Below are positions 7,969 through 16,536 of a stretch of DNA of 64,000 nt, in pieces. Under the pieces are notes generated by a model that was not told the DNA's origin, ran no database searches, and worked only from the letters and a program-made list of their open reading frames with translations. Each line of letters starts with the position of its first letter. Within the stretch, counting starts at the first letter, position 1. Source of the DNA: Streptomyces uncialis (lineage in GTDB: Bacteria > Actinomycetota > Actinomycetes > Streptomycetales > Streptomycetaceae); contig NZ_CP109583.1 of NCBI RefSeq assembly GCF_036250755.1, forward strand, positions 3,844,001 through 3,908,000, given 5' to 3'. Both the position numbers and the translations under genes were made by a program.

Positions 7969-8119
7969 GAGGCAAGCCTAGCGGGAGGGGCGAGTGTCAG
8001 CGGGGAAGGTTTCACCGTCCCGCTTCCGAGCGACGATAGAAAGACGTCCGGTGGACGAGAGGAAAGCGGTAAGAAGGGGCGTCACCCCGCCCGCACACCG
8101 AAGGATGAACGGAGACCCC

Positions 8120-9340
8120 GTGTCCAGGACCGAAAATCTGACCGCAGAGGTCATCGCGTCGGCAGATGCGCACAGTGCTCACAATTACCACCCGTTGCCC
8201 GTCGTGGTCGCCACGGCGGAGGGCGCCTGGATGACGGACATCGAGGGCCGGCGCTACCTCGACATGCTCGCCGGGTACTCGGCGCTGAACTTCGGCCACG
8301 GGAATCGGCGGCTCATCGACGCAGCGAAGGCGCAATTGGAGCGGGTGACGCTGACGTCCAGGGCGTTCCACCATGACAGGTTCGCGGAGTTCTGCGCGCG
8401 GTTGGCGGAGCTGTGCGGGATGGAGATGGTGCTGCCGATGAACACGGGCGCGGAGGCCGTGGAGACGGCGGTGAAGACAGCGCGGAAGTGGGGCTACCGG
8501 GTCAAGGGGGTGCCCGACAACAGGGCGAAGATCGTCGTGGCGGGGGGCAACTTCCACGGCCGGACGACGACGATCGTGAGCTTCTCGACGGACCCGGAGG
8601 CCCGTGCGGACTTCGGGCCGTACACGCCGGGCTTCGAGATCGTTCCTTACGGGGACGCGACGGCGATGCGGAACGCGCTGACGGAGAACACGGTCGCCGT
8701 GCTCATCGAGCCGATCCAGGGAGAGGCCGGGGTCCTGGTCCCGCCGTCGGGGTATCTGGCCACCGTGCGGGAGCTGACGCGGGAACGGAACATCCTGTTC
8801 ATCGCGGATGAGATCCAGTCGGGCCTGGGGCGGACGGGCCGGACGTTCGCGTGCGAGCACGAGGGCGTGGTGCCGGACATGTATGTCCTGGGGAAGGCGC
8901 TGGGCGGCGGTGTGGTGCCCGTGTCGGCAGTGGTGTCGAGCGAGGCGGTGCTCGGGGTTTTCGGGCCGGGTGAGCACGGGTCGACGTTCGGGGGAAATCC
9001 ACTGGCCTGCGCGGTGGCGCTGGAAGTCATCGACATGCTGCGGACGGGTGAGTACCAGCAGCGGGCGACGGAACTGGGGGAACACCTGCATCGGGAGCTG
9101 GCGCTGCTGGCGGGTTCGCCGGGCAGCGGTGTACGCGAGGTCCGGGGGCGGGGCTTGTGGGCGGGGGTGGACATCGACCCGACGCGCGGTACGGGGCGGG
9201 AGATCAGCGAGCGGCTGGTGGACAAGGGCGTGCTGGTCAAGGACACCCATGGGTCGACCATCCGGATCGCTCCGCCCTTGGTGATCAGCAAGGAGGATCT
9301 CGACTGGGGGCTGGAGCGGCTGCGGGAAGTGGTGGGGTAA
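8120..9340 (+). CDS. rocD: ornithine--oxo-acid aminotransferase
   Basis: A 406-residue class III aminotransferase of the length and sequence of bacterial ornithine aminotransferase. It has DIEGRRYLDMLAGYSALNFGHG near the start, GNFHGRTTTIVSFS, the PLP-contacting IADEIQSGLGRTG and the Schiff-base segment VLGKALGGG. It converts ornithine and 2-oxoglutarate to glutamate semialdehyde and glutamate in arginine/ornithine use. The GTG at 8120 has GGAGA four bases upstream; the ATG at 8105 is in frame with no spaced ribosome site. It is divergent from glyA, with its upstream region next to the glyA riboswitch. Confidence 0.93.
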   Translation: MSRTENLTAEVIASADAHSAHNYHPLPVVVATAEGAWMTDIEGRRYLDMLAGYSALNFGHGNRRLIDAAKAQLERVTLTSRAFHHDRFAEFCARLAELCGMEMVLPMNTGAEAVETAVKTARKWGYRVKGVPDNRAKIVVAGGNFHGRTTTIVSFSTDPEARADFGPYTPGFEIVPYGDATAMRNALTENTVAVLIEPIQGEAGVLVPPSGYLATVRELTRERNILFIADEIQSGLGRTGRTFACEHEGVVPDMYVLGKALGGGVVPVSAVVSSEAVLGVFGPGEHGSTFGGNPLACAVALEVIDMLRTGEYQQRATELGEHLHRELALLAGSPGSGVREVRGRGLWAGVDIDPTRGTGREISERLVDKGVLVKDTHGSTIRIAPPLVISKEDLDWGLERLREVVG

Positions 9341-9576
9341 GCGCGGCGACGCTCCCGGACGCGCCGGGGGAGGGCGAAGCGTGGTCGACGGCTCCGGATC
9401 CGGACAAGGTCGGCGGCCTGGCGGCGAGCGGTGGGCGGGATGCCCTCGGGTCTGGCCAAGAGGGGGCCATGATCCGCCCGCCGGGAGTCTGAGCGGATGG
9501 GTGTGTGGATGAATGCGTGGATGGACGCACGGACCGTGACTGTCGCCTCAGGCACTCGTCGGACGGCGCCGCCGCA

Positions 9577-9647
9577 GGTCAGGGCGGTCAGGGCGGTCAG
9601 GGCGGTCAGGGCGGTCAGGGCGGTCAGGGCGGTCAGGGCGGTCAGGG
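9577..9647. repeat. tandem nonamer array GGTCAGGGC x7 plus 8 bases
   Basis: Seven perfect copies of GGTCAGGGC (9577-9639) and a partial eighth. The array lies at the 3' end of the convergent YgiC-like gene, and the TCA at 9642-9644 that forms that gene's stop codon lies inside it. On the minus strand every unit supplies a TGA in one frame. Confidence 0.9.
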
Positions 9648-10826
9648 AATGATGTGGGGGATGAATCGGGCGTACTCGTCGGTGATCAGGCCTGCTGACT
9701 CCCTGATGCCGAGGCCCGCCGACTCGGCGCCGACGACCCACGCCCCCAAAACCACCCGGTTGCCCTCGAAAACGGGCAGGGGGGCGAGGGCCTGGAAGCA
9801 GCAGGGCTCGTCGCGGAGGACCGGCGGCTGTCCCGGTTCGTGGATCGTGACTCCGGCGCCTTCCCGCCCCAGCAGAGGTTTGGCGACATAGCCCGAGGTG
9901 GCGGCCAGTTCGCGGGGGCCGTCGAGATAGGTGGGAAGGAGGTTCGGGTGGTCGGGGTAGAGCTCCCAGAGGATCGCCAGGAGGGCCTTGTTGGAAAGGA
10001 GCATCTTCCAGGCGGGTTCGATCCAGAGGGTGGTGCCGGTGCCGCCACCGTTGTCGAGGGTGTCCAGGGCATGGGAGGAGAAGCGGTCGGTGGTGAGCCA
10101 CTCCCAGGGGTAGAGCTTGAAACAGCTCCGGATGAACCGTAGTTGCTTGTCCACGAAGCGGCCGGAGAGGCTGTCCCAGCCGATGTCCTCCATGGAGATC
10201 GCCTCGGTCGCGAGTCCGGCCTGGTGGGCGGTCTCCCGGAGGTAGGCGACGGTCATGAGGTCCTCGCCGGCTTCATCGGCGGCGGAGTGGGCGAAGTACA
10301 GGGGTGGGCCCGGTGGCAGGAGGGGGGCCTGAGCCTTCCAGGCGGCGACGAGTCGTTCATGCAGGGAGTTCCACTGGTCCGCGCCGGGGAAACGGTCCTC
10401 CATCCAGAACCACTGGGCACTGGCCGCCTCGACGAGGGAGGTCGGGGTGTCGGCGTTGTACTCCAGCATCTTCGCGGGAGCCGTGCCGTCGTAGTGAAGG
10501 TCGAAGCGACCGTAGAGGGAGGGAAGTTCAGCGCGGCGTTGCCATCCCTCAGCCACCAGGGAAGCGAGTCGGGGGTCGATGATACCGAGGTCGGCGAAGC
10601 GGTCGGTGTCGACGATATGGGCGGCGGCCGCGAGACACATACGGTGCAGTTCCTCGACCACTTCCTCCAGGGCTTCGACCTCGGCGAGGGAGAAGGAATA
10701 GTAGGCGGACTCGTCCCAGTAGGGGCGCAGGGAGTTGTCCGGATAGCGGGTGAGCGGATAGATCAGGCCCTGTTCCTCGACGATCCGTTGCCAGTCGGGG
10801 CGCGGGGCGATGCTGCGGCGTTCCAT
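9642..10826 (-). CDS. glutathionylspermidine synthase-family ATP-grasp ligase (YgiC-like)
   Basis: A 394-residue protein matching the GSP_synth / YgiC-YjfC family: RPYWDESAYYSFSLAEVEALE near residue 35, YDGTAPAKMLEYNADTPTSLVEA near residue 115, and the C-terminal ATP-grasp part with KPLLGREGAGV and a final EYARFIPHIIP. Family members ligate an amine to a carboxyl-containing peptide. Streptomyces lacks glutathione, so the E. coli reaction should not be assumed. The lipoprotein gene about 195 bases upstream on the same strand mirrors the ygiB-ygiC pairing of enterobacteria. The stop codon falls in a nonamer repeat array. Confidence 0.85.
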   Translation of the reverse strand: MERRSIAPRPDWQRIVEEQGLIYPLTRYPDNSLRPYWDESAYYSFSLAEVEALEEVVEELHRMCLAAAAHIVDTDRFADLGIIDPRLASLVAEGWQRRAELPSLYGRFDLHYDGTAPAKMLEYNADTPTSLVEAASAQWFWMEDRFPGADQWNSLHERLVAAWKAQAPLLPPGPPLYFAHSAADEAGEDLMTVAYLRETAHQAGLATEAISMEDIGWDSLSGRFVDKQLRFIRSCFKLYPWEWLTTDRFSSHALDTLDNGGGTGTTLWIEPAWKMLLSNKALLAILWELYPDHPNLLPTYLDGPRELAATSGYVAKPLLGREGAGVTIHEPGQPPVLRDEPCCFQALAPLPVFEGNRVVLGAWVVGAESAGLGIRESAGLITDEYARFIPHIIP

Positions 10827-11021
10827 GGCGGGCTTCCTAGCGACTCGCGGTGAAGGGTCGACGGGACTGGACCGGGAGATGGTGAGGTGACCCGGATACC
10901 CAGGGCGGATGGAGTGCGGAGCGGACCGGGCCGCCCGAGGTGGCTGGTGACGGACGGGGCGCAGGCTGCCGGGCGAGGCAGCGGGGGCACGGACTGGACG
11001 GCGGATGCCGGACGGGGTGGG

Positions 11022-11528
11022 TCAGCCGCCCGAGCTGCCACCACTGGTGCTGCTGCCGAATCCGCCCCGGTCCACACCGTCCGACCCGGTGGAGCTGCCG
11101 ATGCTCGTGGAACCGGTCGAGCCGCCGGAATTGAGGTCGCTGTCCGTCCCGCCGGAGGACACACCCGTGGACGCCCCGACGGAAGTGCCCACGGAGGTGC
11201 CGGTGGAGGTGTCGGGGGCAGATCCGCCGGATGATGATCCGCCCGAGACCAAGGGGCGTCCGAGTGAACCCTCACGGACCCAGCCGTCCTTCTGGGTGCC
11301 GCCGGTGTACCAGGACACGTTGGTACGGACCGTGTTGTCCGAGCAGGCGGACTTCTTGACGACCTTGTAGCCACGGGTCGACTCGTAGCTGTCGCGGTCG
11401 ACGCATCGCTTGTCCGGTTCGGACGAGCACCCTGTCAGCGCGGCCGCCAGCAGCCCCATCCCGCCCAGCACCACCGTGGCCGACCGGAACTGCCGTCGGG
11501 ACCTGCCGGTGCTCACTGTTTCCCCCAT
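11022..11528 (-). CDS. lipoprotein with Ser/Gly/Thr-rich tail, YgiB-like context
   Basis: A 168-residue secreted lipoprotein. A basic N-terminus and hydrophobic core lead to the lipobox LTGC near residue 33. A short cysteine-containing domain follows (CVDRDSYESTRGYKVVKKSAC, then SWYTGGTQKDGWVREGSLGRP), then about 75 residues of low-complexity Ser/Gly/Thr ending RGGFGSSTSGG. The ending resembles YgiB (DUF1190), which pairs with YgiC in enterobacteria, and here the YgiC-like gene is next downstream. The family link is my inference. ATG 11528 is chosen because it directly precedes a normal signal peptide behind a G-rich site. Confidence 0.75.
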   Translation of the reverse strand: MGETVSTGRSRRQFRSATVVLGGMGLLAAALTGCSSEPDKRCVDRDSYESTRGYKVVKKSACSDNTVRTNVSWYTGGTQKDGWVREGSLGRPLVSGGSSSGGSAPDTSTGTSVGTSVGASTGVSSGGTDSDLNSGGSTGSTSIGSSTGSDGVDRGGFGSSTSGGSSGG

Positions 11529-11688
11529 GATGGTGTTCCCCCGTGATGTAGGTGAGTGGACGGCCCACGCGTACTCGGACGCTTGGTCGGTCGCGTCCGG
11601 TTGCCGAGCAAGTCCTGGACTCGGCAACCGTGTTCCCGTACCCGTCGCGGGCAGGCTGCTGAACTACATTCACGATGCGTCTTTTGGA

Positions 11689-12099
11689 ATGGTTTGCGCG
11701 CTCGCTTCGGCCGTGTGCTTCGGTACGGCGTCGGTGTTGCAGGCGCTGGCGGCGCGGGCGGCGCCACCGGGCACCGGTCGGGCGTCGATCACGCACTGTT
11801 GTTGCGGGCGTTGCGTGAGTGGCGGTACATCGCGGGCCTCGGACTCGACCCGGTGGGGTTCGTCCTCCAGGTCGTGGCGCTGCGGACCATCCCGATCTAC
11901 GCGGTGGGCGGCGCGGTGGGCGCGACGGTTGCGGCGAGTCTCGCCGTCACAGCAGTCGTCGCGTCCCGGCTGCTGGGGGCTCGGCTGAGCGCACGCGAGT
12001 GGGGCGCGGTCGCGCTGGTGTGCGCCGGGCTCGCGCTGCTCGCCCTTTCGTCGGGTGCGGAGGGAAACCGCGTCGGTCCTGCGGTGCTGCCCTACGTGA
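11689..12099 (+). pseudogene. DMT/EamA-like membrane transporter remnant (frameshift, 3' end lost)
   Basis: ATG 11689 opens a transporter-like N-terminus (MVCALASAVCFGTASVLQAL). Around 11775-11795 the homologous reading jumps frame to VDHALLLRALREWRYIAGLG and continues as hydrophobic helices with IPIYAVGGAVGATVAASLAV. Near 12100 it stops resembling a transporter and gives way to the transposase remnant. One frameshift plus replacement of the C-terminal half means it cannot make the usual ten-helix protein. It was probably broken by the Tn3-family insertion. Confidence 0.7.
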
Positions 12100-12624
12100 T
12101 GCTCCACGCTGCTCAAGCGGCTGCGTTCCGGGTCGCGAAAGAACGCCACCTACGCGGCCTTCCGCGAGGTCGGCCGCGTGATCCACACCGTCCAGCTCCT
12201 GCGCTACCTCTCCGACGCGCCGTTGCGGCGGCGGGTGACCGCAGCCACCAACAAGGTCGAGTCGTTCAACCGGTTCCCGCAGTGGGTCGGCTTCGGCAAC
12301 CGCGGCGTCATCGCGGACAACGACCCCGTAGAGCAGGAGAAGGTGATGAAGTTCAACGCCCTGCTCACGAACGCGGTGATCTTCCACAACGCCCTGGACA
12401 TCGCGGAGATCGTCCGCCAGCTGCTGGAGGAGGGATGGGAGATCGACCCGGGAAACCTGGCGCACATCTCGCCGTATCTGACCGAACGCATCAACCGGTT
12501 CGGCGGGTACAGCACCCACGAAGTCGGCATCCAGCCGGAAGCGTACGACCCGAAGCTTGACGTCGACTTCGCCCCGCTGCGTGAGCAGGGTCTGATCGCC
12601 GCCGGCCTCGATCGGGCCGATTGA
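12100..12624 (+). pseudogene. Tn3-family transposase, C-terminal remnant
   Basis: About 175 codons match the C-terminal end of Tn3-family TnpA: SRKNATYAAFREVGRVIHTV, ATNKVESFNRFPQWVGFGNRG, NDPVEQEKVMKFNALLTNAV, ending in a TGA at 12622-12624. A full TnpA is about 1,000 residues, so over 80% is missing. The left end is fused directly to the interrupted transporter. I found no terminal inverted repeat, resolvase or target-site duplication nearby, so this is a fossil. Confidence 0.85.
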
Positions 12625-12676
12625 CCAAACGTTCTCGCCTATGCGGCCGACCTTTTGGGATCGGGATGCGGGTCGG

Positions 12677-13753
12677 CTATGTGGTGGGCCGCAGAAAGCC
12701 GACGACGGCCGCCTTTTCCATGTCGATCCCCTGCTCGATCTGAGGCGGGACAGGTTCGAACGCATTCACCTGGATGGAGCGCGAGCCGGGGCCACGGGTC
12801 CAGGTGGCGATGGCCAGGCCGTCGGCGATGACGGTGGGGCGGATGAGGCCGCCTCCTGGCCAGACGCGGGCCTGGTGGAGAGCGGGCACGGACGCATCGC
12901 GGGTGCGGTATCCGATCAGGTAGTTGTCGTAGGCGGGCAGCATGCGAACGTCCGGGGTGTCGGACGAGCGTGGGAGTTCTTTCACCCGCCCGGCGAGCAT
13001 GGTCAATGCGTCGTACTCGGTGATCACGCCGGATTCCGCCAGCATTTTCCAGGCCCTGCGGGCCCAGGTGATCGGCAGTCCGGACCACGCGGCGAAGTCC
13101 TCCAAGGTGGCGGGGGCATGCGCGGCCAGGTACCGGCGGGCCAGCTCGGCGAGGGCGTCGTCGCCCTCCCACCGGAGGCGCCCGGTGGAGGGCAGCCAGT
13201 CGTCGAGCAGCACATACGTGGCCTCACCGGCGCGCTGCGGACCATGGCAGAGGGTACCGGTGAGTGCCGCGTGGCGGATCAGGTAGAACGGCGCCTGCCC
13301 GTCCGGCGGAACACCGAGGGTGGTGAGGCGCTCGGTCAGCTCGGCCCGGGTGAGTGCGCCGTGCGCGGCGAGAGCACGCCGGATGAGATGGTCGGCGCGC
13401 CGGCGCAGATCGTCGTCCAGGCCCAGCTGCTGGTAGCGGCGGCTGGTCGCGGCAAGGATCCGCGGGGACAGCAACTGCGACACCCAGCGGGCATCGCCGC
13501 TGGGGATGGTGTGCAGGGTGCCGCGCATGTACCAGTTGCGGACGATGCTCCGCTCGTCCTCGTACGCCGCGCGGATGGCCTGGGCGGTGATGTCCCGGCC
13601 GCGTACCCGGATGCCCAGGTCGGCGGCCGTGGCGTCCTGCGCCTGGATGGCGAAGACCCGTCGGACGACCGCCTCGGCAGAGTCCTCCCGTACTCCGCCG
13701 GCCAGGGCCTGCGCACAGGCCCGCAGCCTGCGGATGCTCTCCTGGTCAGGCAT
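12677..13753 (-). CDS. AlkZ-like winged-helix DNA glycosylase family protein (HTH_42)
   Basis: A 358-residue member of the HTH_42 / YcaQ-AlkZ family. VFAIQAQDA near residue 35 carries the QxQ catalytic signature of AlkZ, followed by RNWYMRGTLHTIPSGDARW, and the C-terminal part ends in the domain with YDNYLIGYRTRD. AlkZ enzymes excise bulky or crosslinked alkylpurines; in Streptomyces they protect producers of DNA-crosslinking natural products, while relatives have unknown substrates. ATG 13753 is the first start matching family N-termini. Same strand as the hydrolase 26 bases upstream, so probably co-transcribed. Confidence 0.8.
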   Translation of the reverse strand: MPDQESIRRLRACAQALAGGVREDSAEAVVRRVFAIQAQDATAADLGIRVRGRDITAQAIRAAYEDERSIVRNWYMRGTLHTIPSGDARWVSQLLSPRILAATSRRYQQLGLDDDLRRRADHLIRRALAAHGALTRAELTERLTTLGVPPDGQAPFYLIRHAALTGTLCHGPQRAGEATYVLLDDWLPSTGRLRWEGDDALAELARRYLAAHAPATLEDFAAWSGLPITWARRAWKMLAESGVITEYDALTMLAGRVKELPRSSDTPDVRMLPAYDNYLIGYRTRDASVPALHQARVWPGGGLIRPTVIADGLAIATWTRGPGSRSIQVNAFEPVPPQIEQGIDMEKAAVVGFLRPTT

Positions 13754-13779
13754 CGGGCTGTGCCTCTCGGCCGACGCGG

Positions 13780-14514
13780 TCAGGAGACGGCCTTGTCGAG
13801 GAGGCGGGCGAGTTCGGCGGGCGCGGACAGCATCGGCCAGTGCCCGGTGGGCAGGTCGAAGCGCCACCACGGCGGCTGGTTCAGGTAGGCCAGCATCGGC
13901 ACCCCGGCATCCAGCAGCCCCGTGAAGTCACGGCAGGCGATCAGGACACGGTCCACGCCGGGACCGGGCTCGGCCGGGCCGGCGAGCCGCTGGGTGAAAG
14001 TGCCGAACGGCTGAGGGGTGGCACGCGTGCGCAGAGCGTCCCGCCGGCCCTCATCGAGCCCGTCGAGGCTGCTGGACAAGCCCAGGACCTCAAAGGGCGG
14101 CATCGGTAGCCGCCACCCGTCGCCGGAAGCGTCGACCTGCTGGCGCAGTTGGTCCGCTGCCTGCGGTGGCATGAGGTCGAGCATGCACATGCCTGCGGCG
14201 AACGGGGCGCTGTCCACGTAGATCACGCGCTCCAGCCGGTCGCCGAGACGTCCGGCTGCCCCGGTGACCGGGGCGGCCGCGTAGCTGTGGGCGACCAGCG
14301 TGACGTCGCGCAGACCGTGCTCTTCGACGAATCCCGTGATGTCCGCGATGTGCGTGTCCAGGTCCGTCTCGGGTCCGCCCTGGTCCGCGCGCTCGGCCAG
14401 GCCCGTCAGGGTCAGCGGCAGCGCCGTGTGGCCGCGCTCGCGCAGAGCGCGGGCGGTGTCCTCCCAGGCCCATGCCCCGAGCCAGGCGCCGGGAACGAGT
14501 ACGAAGGTGGCCAT
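13780..14514 (-). CDS. alpha/beta hydrolase
   Basis: A 244-residue alpha/beta-fold hydrolase. FVLVPGAWLGAWAW is the oxyanion-hole start typical of small esterase/thioesterase members. The nucleophile elbow is AHSYAA near residue 96, with alanine where glycine is usual. GHWPML near residue 228 supplies the catalytic histidine. The substrate is unknown. It lies between the AlkZ-like gene (26 bases downstream, same strand) and the divergent WYL regulator, which probably controls both from the 80-base gap at 14515-14594. Confidence 0.8.
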   Translation of the reverse strand: MATFVLVPGAWLGAWAWEDTARALRERGHTALPLTLTGLAERADQGGPETDLDTHIADITGFVEEHGLRDVTLVAHSYAAAPVTGAAGRLGDRLERVIYVDSAPFAAGMCMLDLMPPQAADQLRQQVDASGDGWRLPMPPFEVLGLSSSLDGLDEGRRDALRTRATPQPFGTFTQRLAGPAEPGPGVDRVLIACRDFTGLLDAGVPMLAYLNQPPWWRFDLPTGHWPMLSAPAELARLLDKAVS

Positions 14515-14594
14515 GTGATCTCCCTGAAGTTAGGTGCTGCGGGGAGCGTAAAGTCGATACAGGACAGAATCCGCCCTGAAATGCCGAGGGATCC

Positions 14595-15569
14595 ATGTCG
14601 CATCCCCTGACCCGTGTGCTGACCCTGCTGGAACTCCTCCAGTCCAACGCCCGGCTCACCGGGGCAGAGCTGGCCGACCGCCTGGACACCGACGTCCGCA
14701 CGGTGCGCCGGTACATCGCCCACCTGCGGGAACTGGGCATCCCCGTGGAGGCCGAACGCGGCCGCCACGGCGGCTACCGACTGGCCCGCGGCTACCGCAT
14801 GCCACCTCTGGTCCTCACCAACGACGAGGCTCTCGCCGTGGTTCTTGGCCTGCTCGCGGCAGAACGTCTGGGCATGGGGACGGCCGCGCCGGCCAGTGCC
14901 GGTGCCCTGGCCAAGATCGAGCGGGTGCTTCCGCACGCCCTGCGTGAACCGCTCGCCGCCATGCGGGAGACCCTGTCGTTCACCGCCAACGCCGTGATCG
15001 GTCAGGCACCCGGAACCGGCGTCCTGCTGGCACTGGCCCATGCCTCCCGCGCCCGCACGACCGTCGGTATCAGCCACCAGTCCTGGCGCCAGGAACACAC
15101 CGAACGCGACATCGACCCCTACGGCGTGGTCTTCCACACCGGCCGCTGGTACGTCGTCGGCCACGACCACCTCCGCGACAGCCTGCGCACCTTCCGCATC
15201 GACCGCATCGCCTCCGTCATCTCCAGAGCCGACCGCTTCACCGCACCCGTCGGTTTCGACCCCGTGGCCCACCTGACCTCGACCCTGGCCCAGGGGCCCT
15301 ACCGCTGGCAGGTCGAGGTGACGATCCACGGCCCCCTCGATGAGATCGCCCGCCGACTGCCGCGTTCAGCGGTGACCCTCACCGCCCAGCCCACCGGCGT
15401 CCTGATGCACGCACGGGCAGAACGGCTGGACGGCATGGCCCACATGCTCGCCTCCCTGGAATGGCCCTTCACCATCCACCATCCCGACGAACTGCGGCAG
15501 GCGCTCAAGGATCTGGCCGCCCAGCTCACCGCAGCCGCTCAGCGGGGGCTGGAAGAACTACCGCAGTAA
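14595..15569 (+). CDS. WYL-domain transcriptional regulator (HTH_11-WYL-WCX)
   Basis: A 324-residue regulator. An N-terminal winged helix (residues 1-60; LTGAELADRLDTDVRTVRRYI) is followed by a WYL domain (about residues 140-210; RDIDPYGVVFHTGRWYVVGHD and SLRTFRIDRI) and a WCX C-terminal extension. WYL domains sense nucleic acids or small ligands, often in DNA-damage or defence settings. Its position divergent from an AlkZ-like glycosylase and a hydrolase suggests local control of that pair. The stop codon TAA lies inside a 12-base-arm inverted repeat. Confidence 0.87.
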   Translation: MSHPLTRVLTLLELLQSNARLTGAELADRLDTDVRTVRRYIAHLRELGIPVEAERGRHGGYRLARGYRMPPLVLTNDEALAVVLGLLAAERLGMGTAAPASAGALAKIERVLPHALREPLAAMRETLSFTANAVIGQAPGTGVLLALAHASRARTTVGISHQSWRQEHTERDIDPYGVVFHTGRWYVVGHDHLRDSLRTFRIDRIASVISRADRFTAPVGFDPVAHLTSTLAQGPYRWQVEVTIHGPLDEIARRLPRSAVTLTAQPTGVLMHARAERLDGMAHMLASLEWPFTIHHPDELRQALKDLAAQLTAAAQRGLEELPQ

Positions 15570-15587
15570 ATGCCGCATTTACTGCGG
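15561..15587. repeat. perfect 12-base inverted repeat at the WYL stop codon
   Basis: CCGCAGTAAATG (15561-15572), three-base spacer, CATTTACTGCGG (15576-15587). GCATTTACTGCGGC (15575-15588) recurs exactly at 15651-15664. The arms are AT-rich for this genome. It could be a terminator, an operator, or a core-type recombinase site left by the integrase remnant that follows. Confidence 0.75.
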
Positions 15588-15686
15588 CGGTGCCCTACCG
15601 CGATCACCGTGACCTGCGGCGGGCCATTCCGGCCGCGGGGCGAGGTGTACGCATTTACTGCGGCAGTTCCGGAGGGGTGGGCGGGC

Positions 15687-16245
15687 GTGGCGATCGAACC
15701 AGTGACCGAACTCGGGGTCGGGGGCGCGTTGCGTGTGCCGCGCGCCCGGGCAGTGCCCCTGTCCATCTCTCCGGCCACGTACACCGCGGCGGTCGAGCGG
15801 TACCTCACCGGCGCCGGGATCGCGAAGTCCTCCGCACGGATCTACCGGATCTCGCTGACGACGTGGGGATGGATGTTCGCCGGCGCGGCGGCGCCGACCG
15901 GTCCGGCCCGCCGGGGCGCGAAGCCGCCCATCTTCCCCGTCACAGCGATCGACGACCCGGTGCTGCCGGAGGCCCTGGCCGAGCCGGCGGCGGCGCGGGC
16001 CGACGGGATGGACGCCGACACCGTCAACCGTGAACTGTCCATCACCCGCGGGGCGATCGGCTGGTGGCAAGCGCCAGGGCTGGGCCAGGGCTGGATCGAA
16101 GGCGACCCGACGATCGGCTGCTGGCCCGCTCCCGCCACGCCTCCGTCCGCTCCCTGGAGAGATACGCCCGCCCCGACATCGACTCGGTCGCCCGGCACGT
16201 CGCCGAACGCGACCCCGCTGCAACCCGCTGCAACCCGCTTCACGC
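15687..16245 (+). pseudogene. tyrosine recombinase/integrase with catalytic core deleted
   Basis: The left part encodes an integrase N-terminal core-binding domain (TYTAAVERYLTGAGIAKSSARIYRISL, then NRELSITRGAIGWW and GWIEGDPT). At about 16110 it joins, in another frame, a typical integrase C-terminus: ARSRHASVRSLERYARPDID with the nucleophile tyrosine in LERYARP, ending ERDPAATR. Roughly 150-200 residues holding the RHR catalytic residues are missing. The start is uncertain (GTG 15687 assumed). It marks the scar of an integrative element. Confidence 0.75.
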
Positions 16246-16536
16246 CGCTTCACGTAGATCAGGGCAGATCAGGGCTCCAAGAGCATCCCGTTGCCCCTTT
16301 GGCGAGTACCCCGGTCACACCCCCCGTACAGCCGCAGGGCGTACCCGGGAGAGCAGGCCGTCTGGCCGGAACGGGACCGGAGGCAGGTCGGGTGGGCGAG
16401 GGGTACCGGTTGGCGAGGGAATCGGCCGACCGACCTCGCCCGCCGGTCGGCCGACACCCGCGCCGGGCCACCATCCTGCGCCGCCGCCCACGGCCACCCC
16501 GCTGAGGCACCGCTGGGCACCGCTCAGGTCCGCCGC

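Noticed and set aside
7830-8015. Longer N-terminus for serine hydroxymethyltransferase
   Set aside because: The extension translates the ZTP riboswitch and does not resemble the family, whereas ATG 7829 has an ideal ribosome site.
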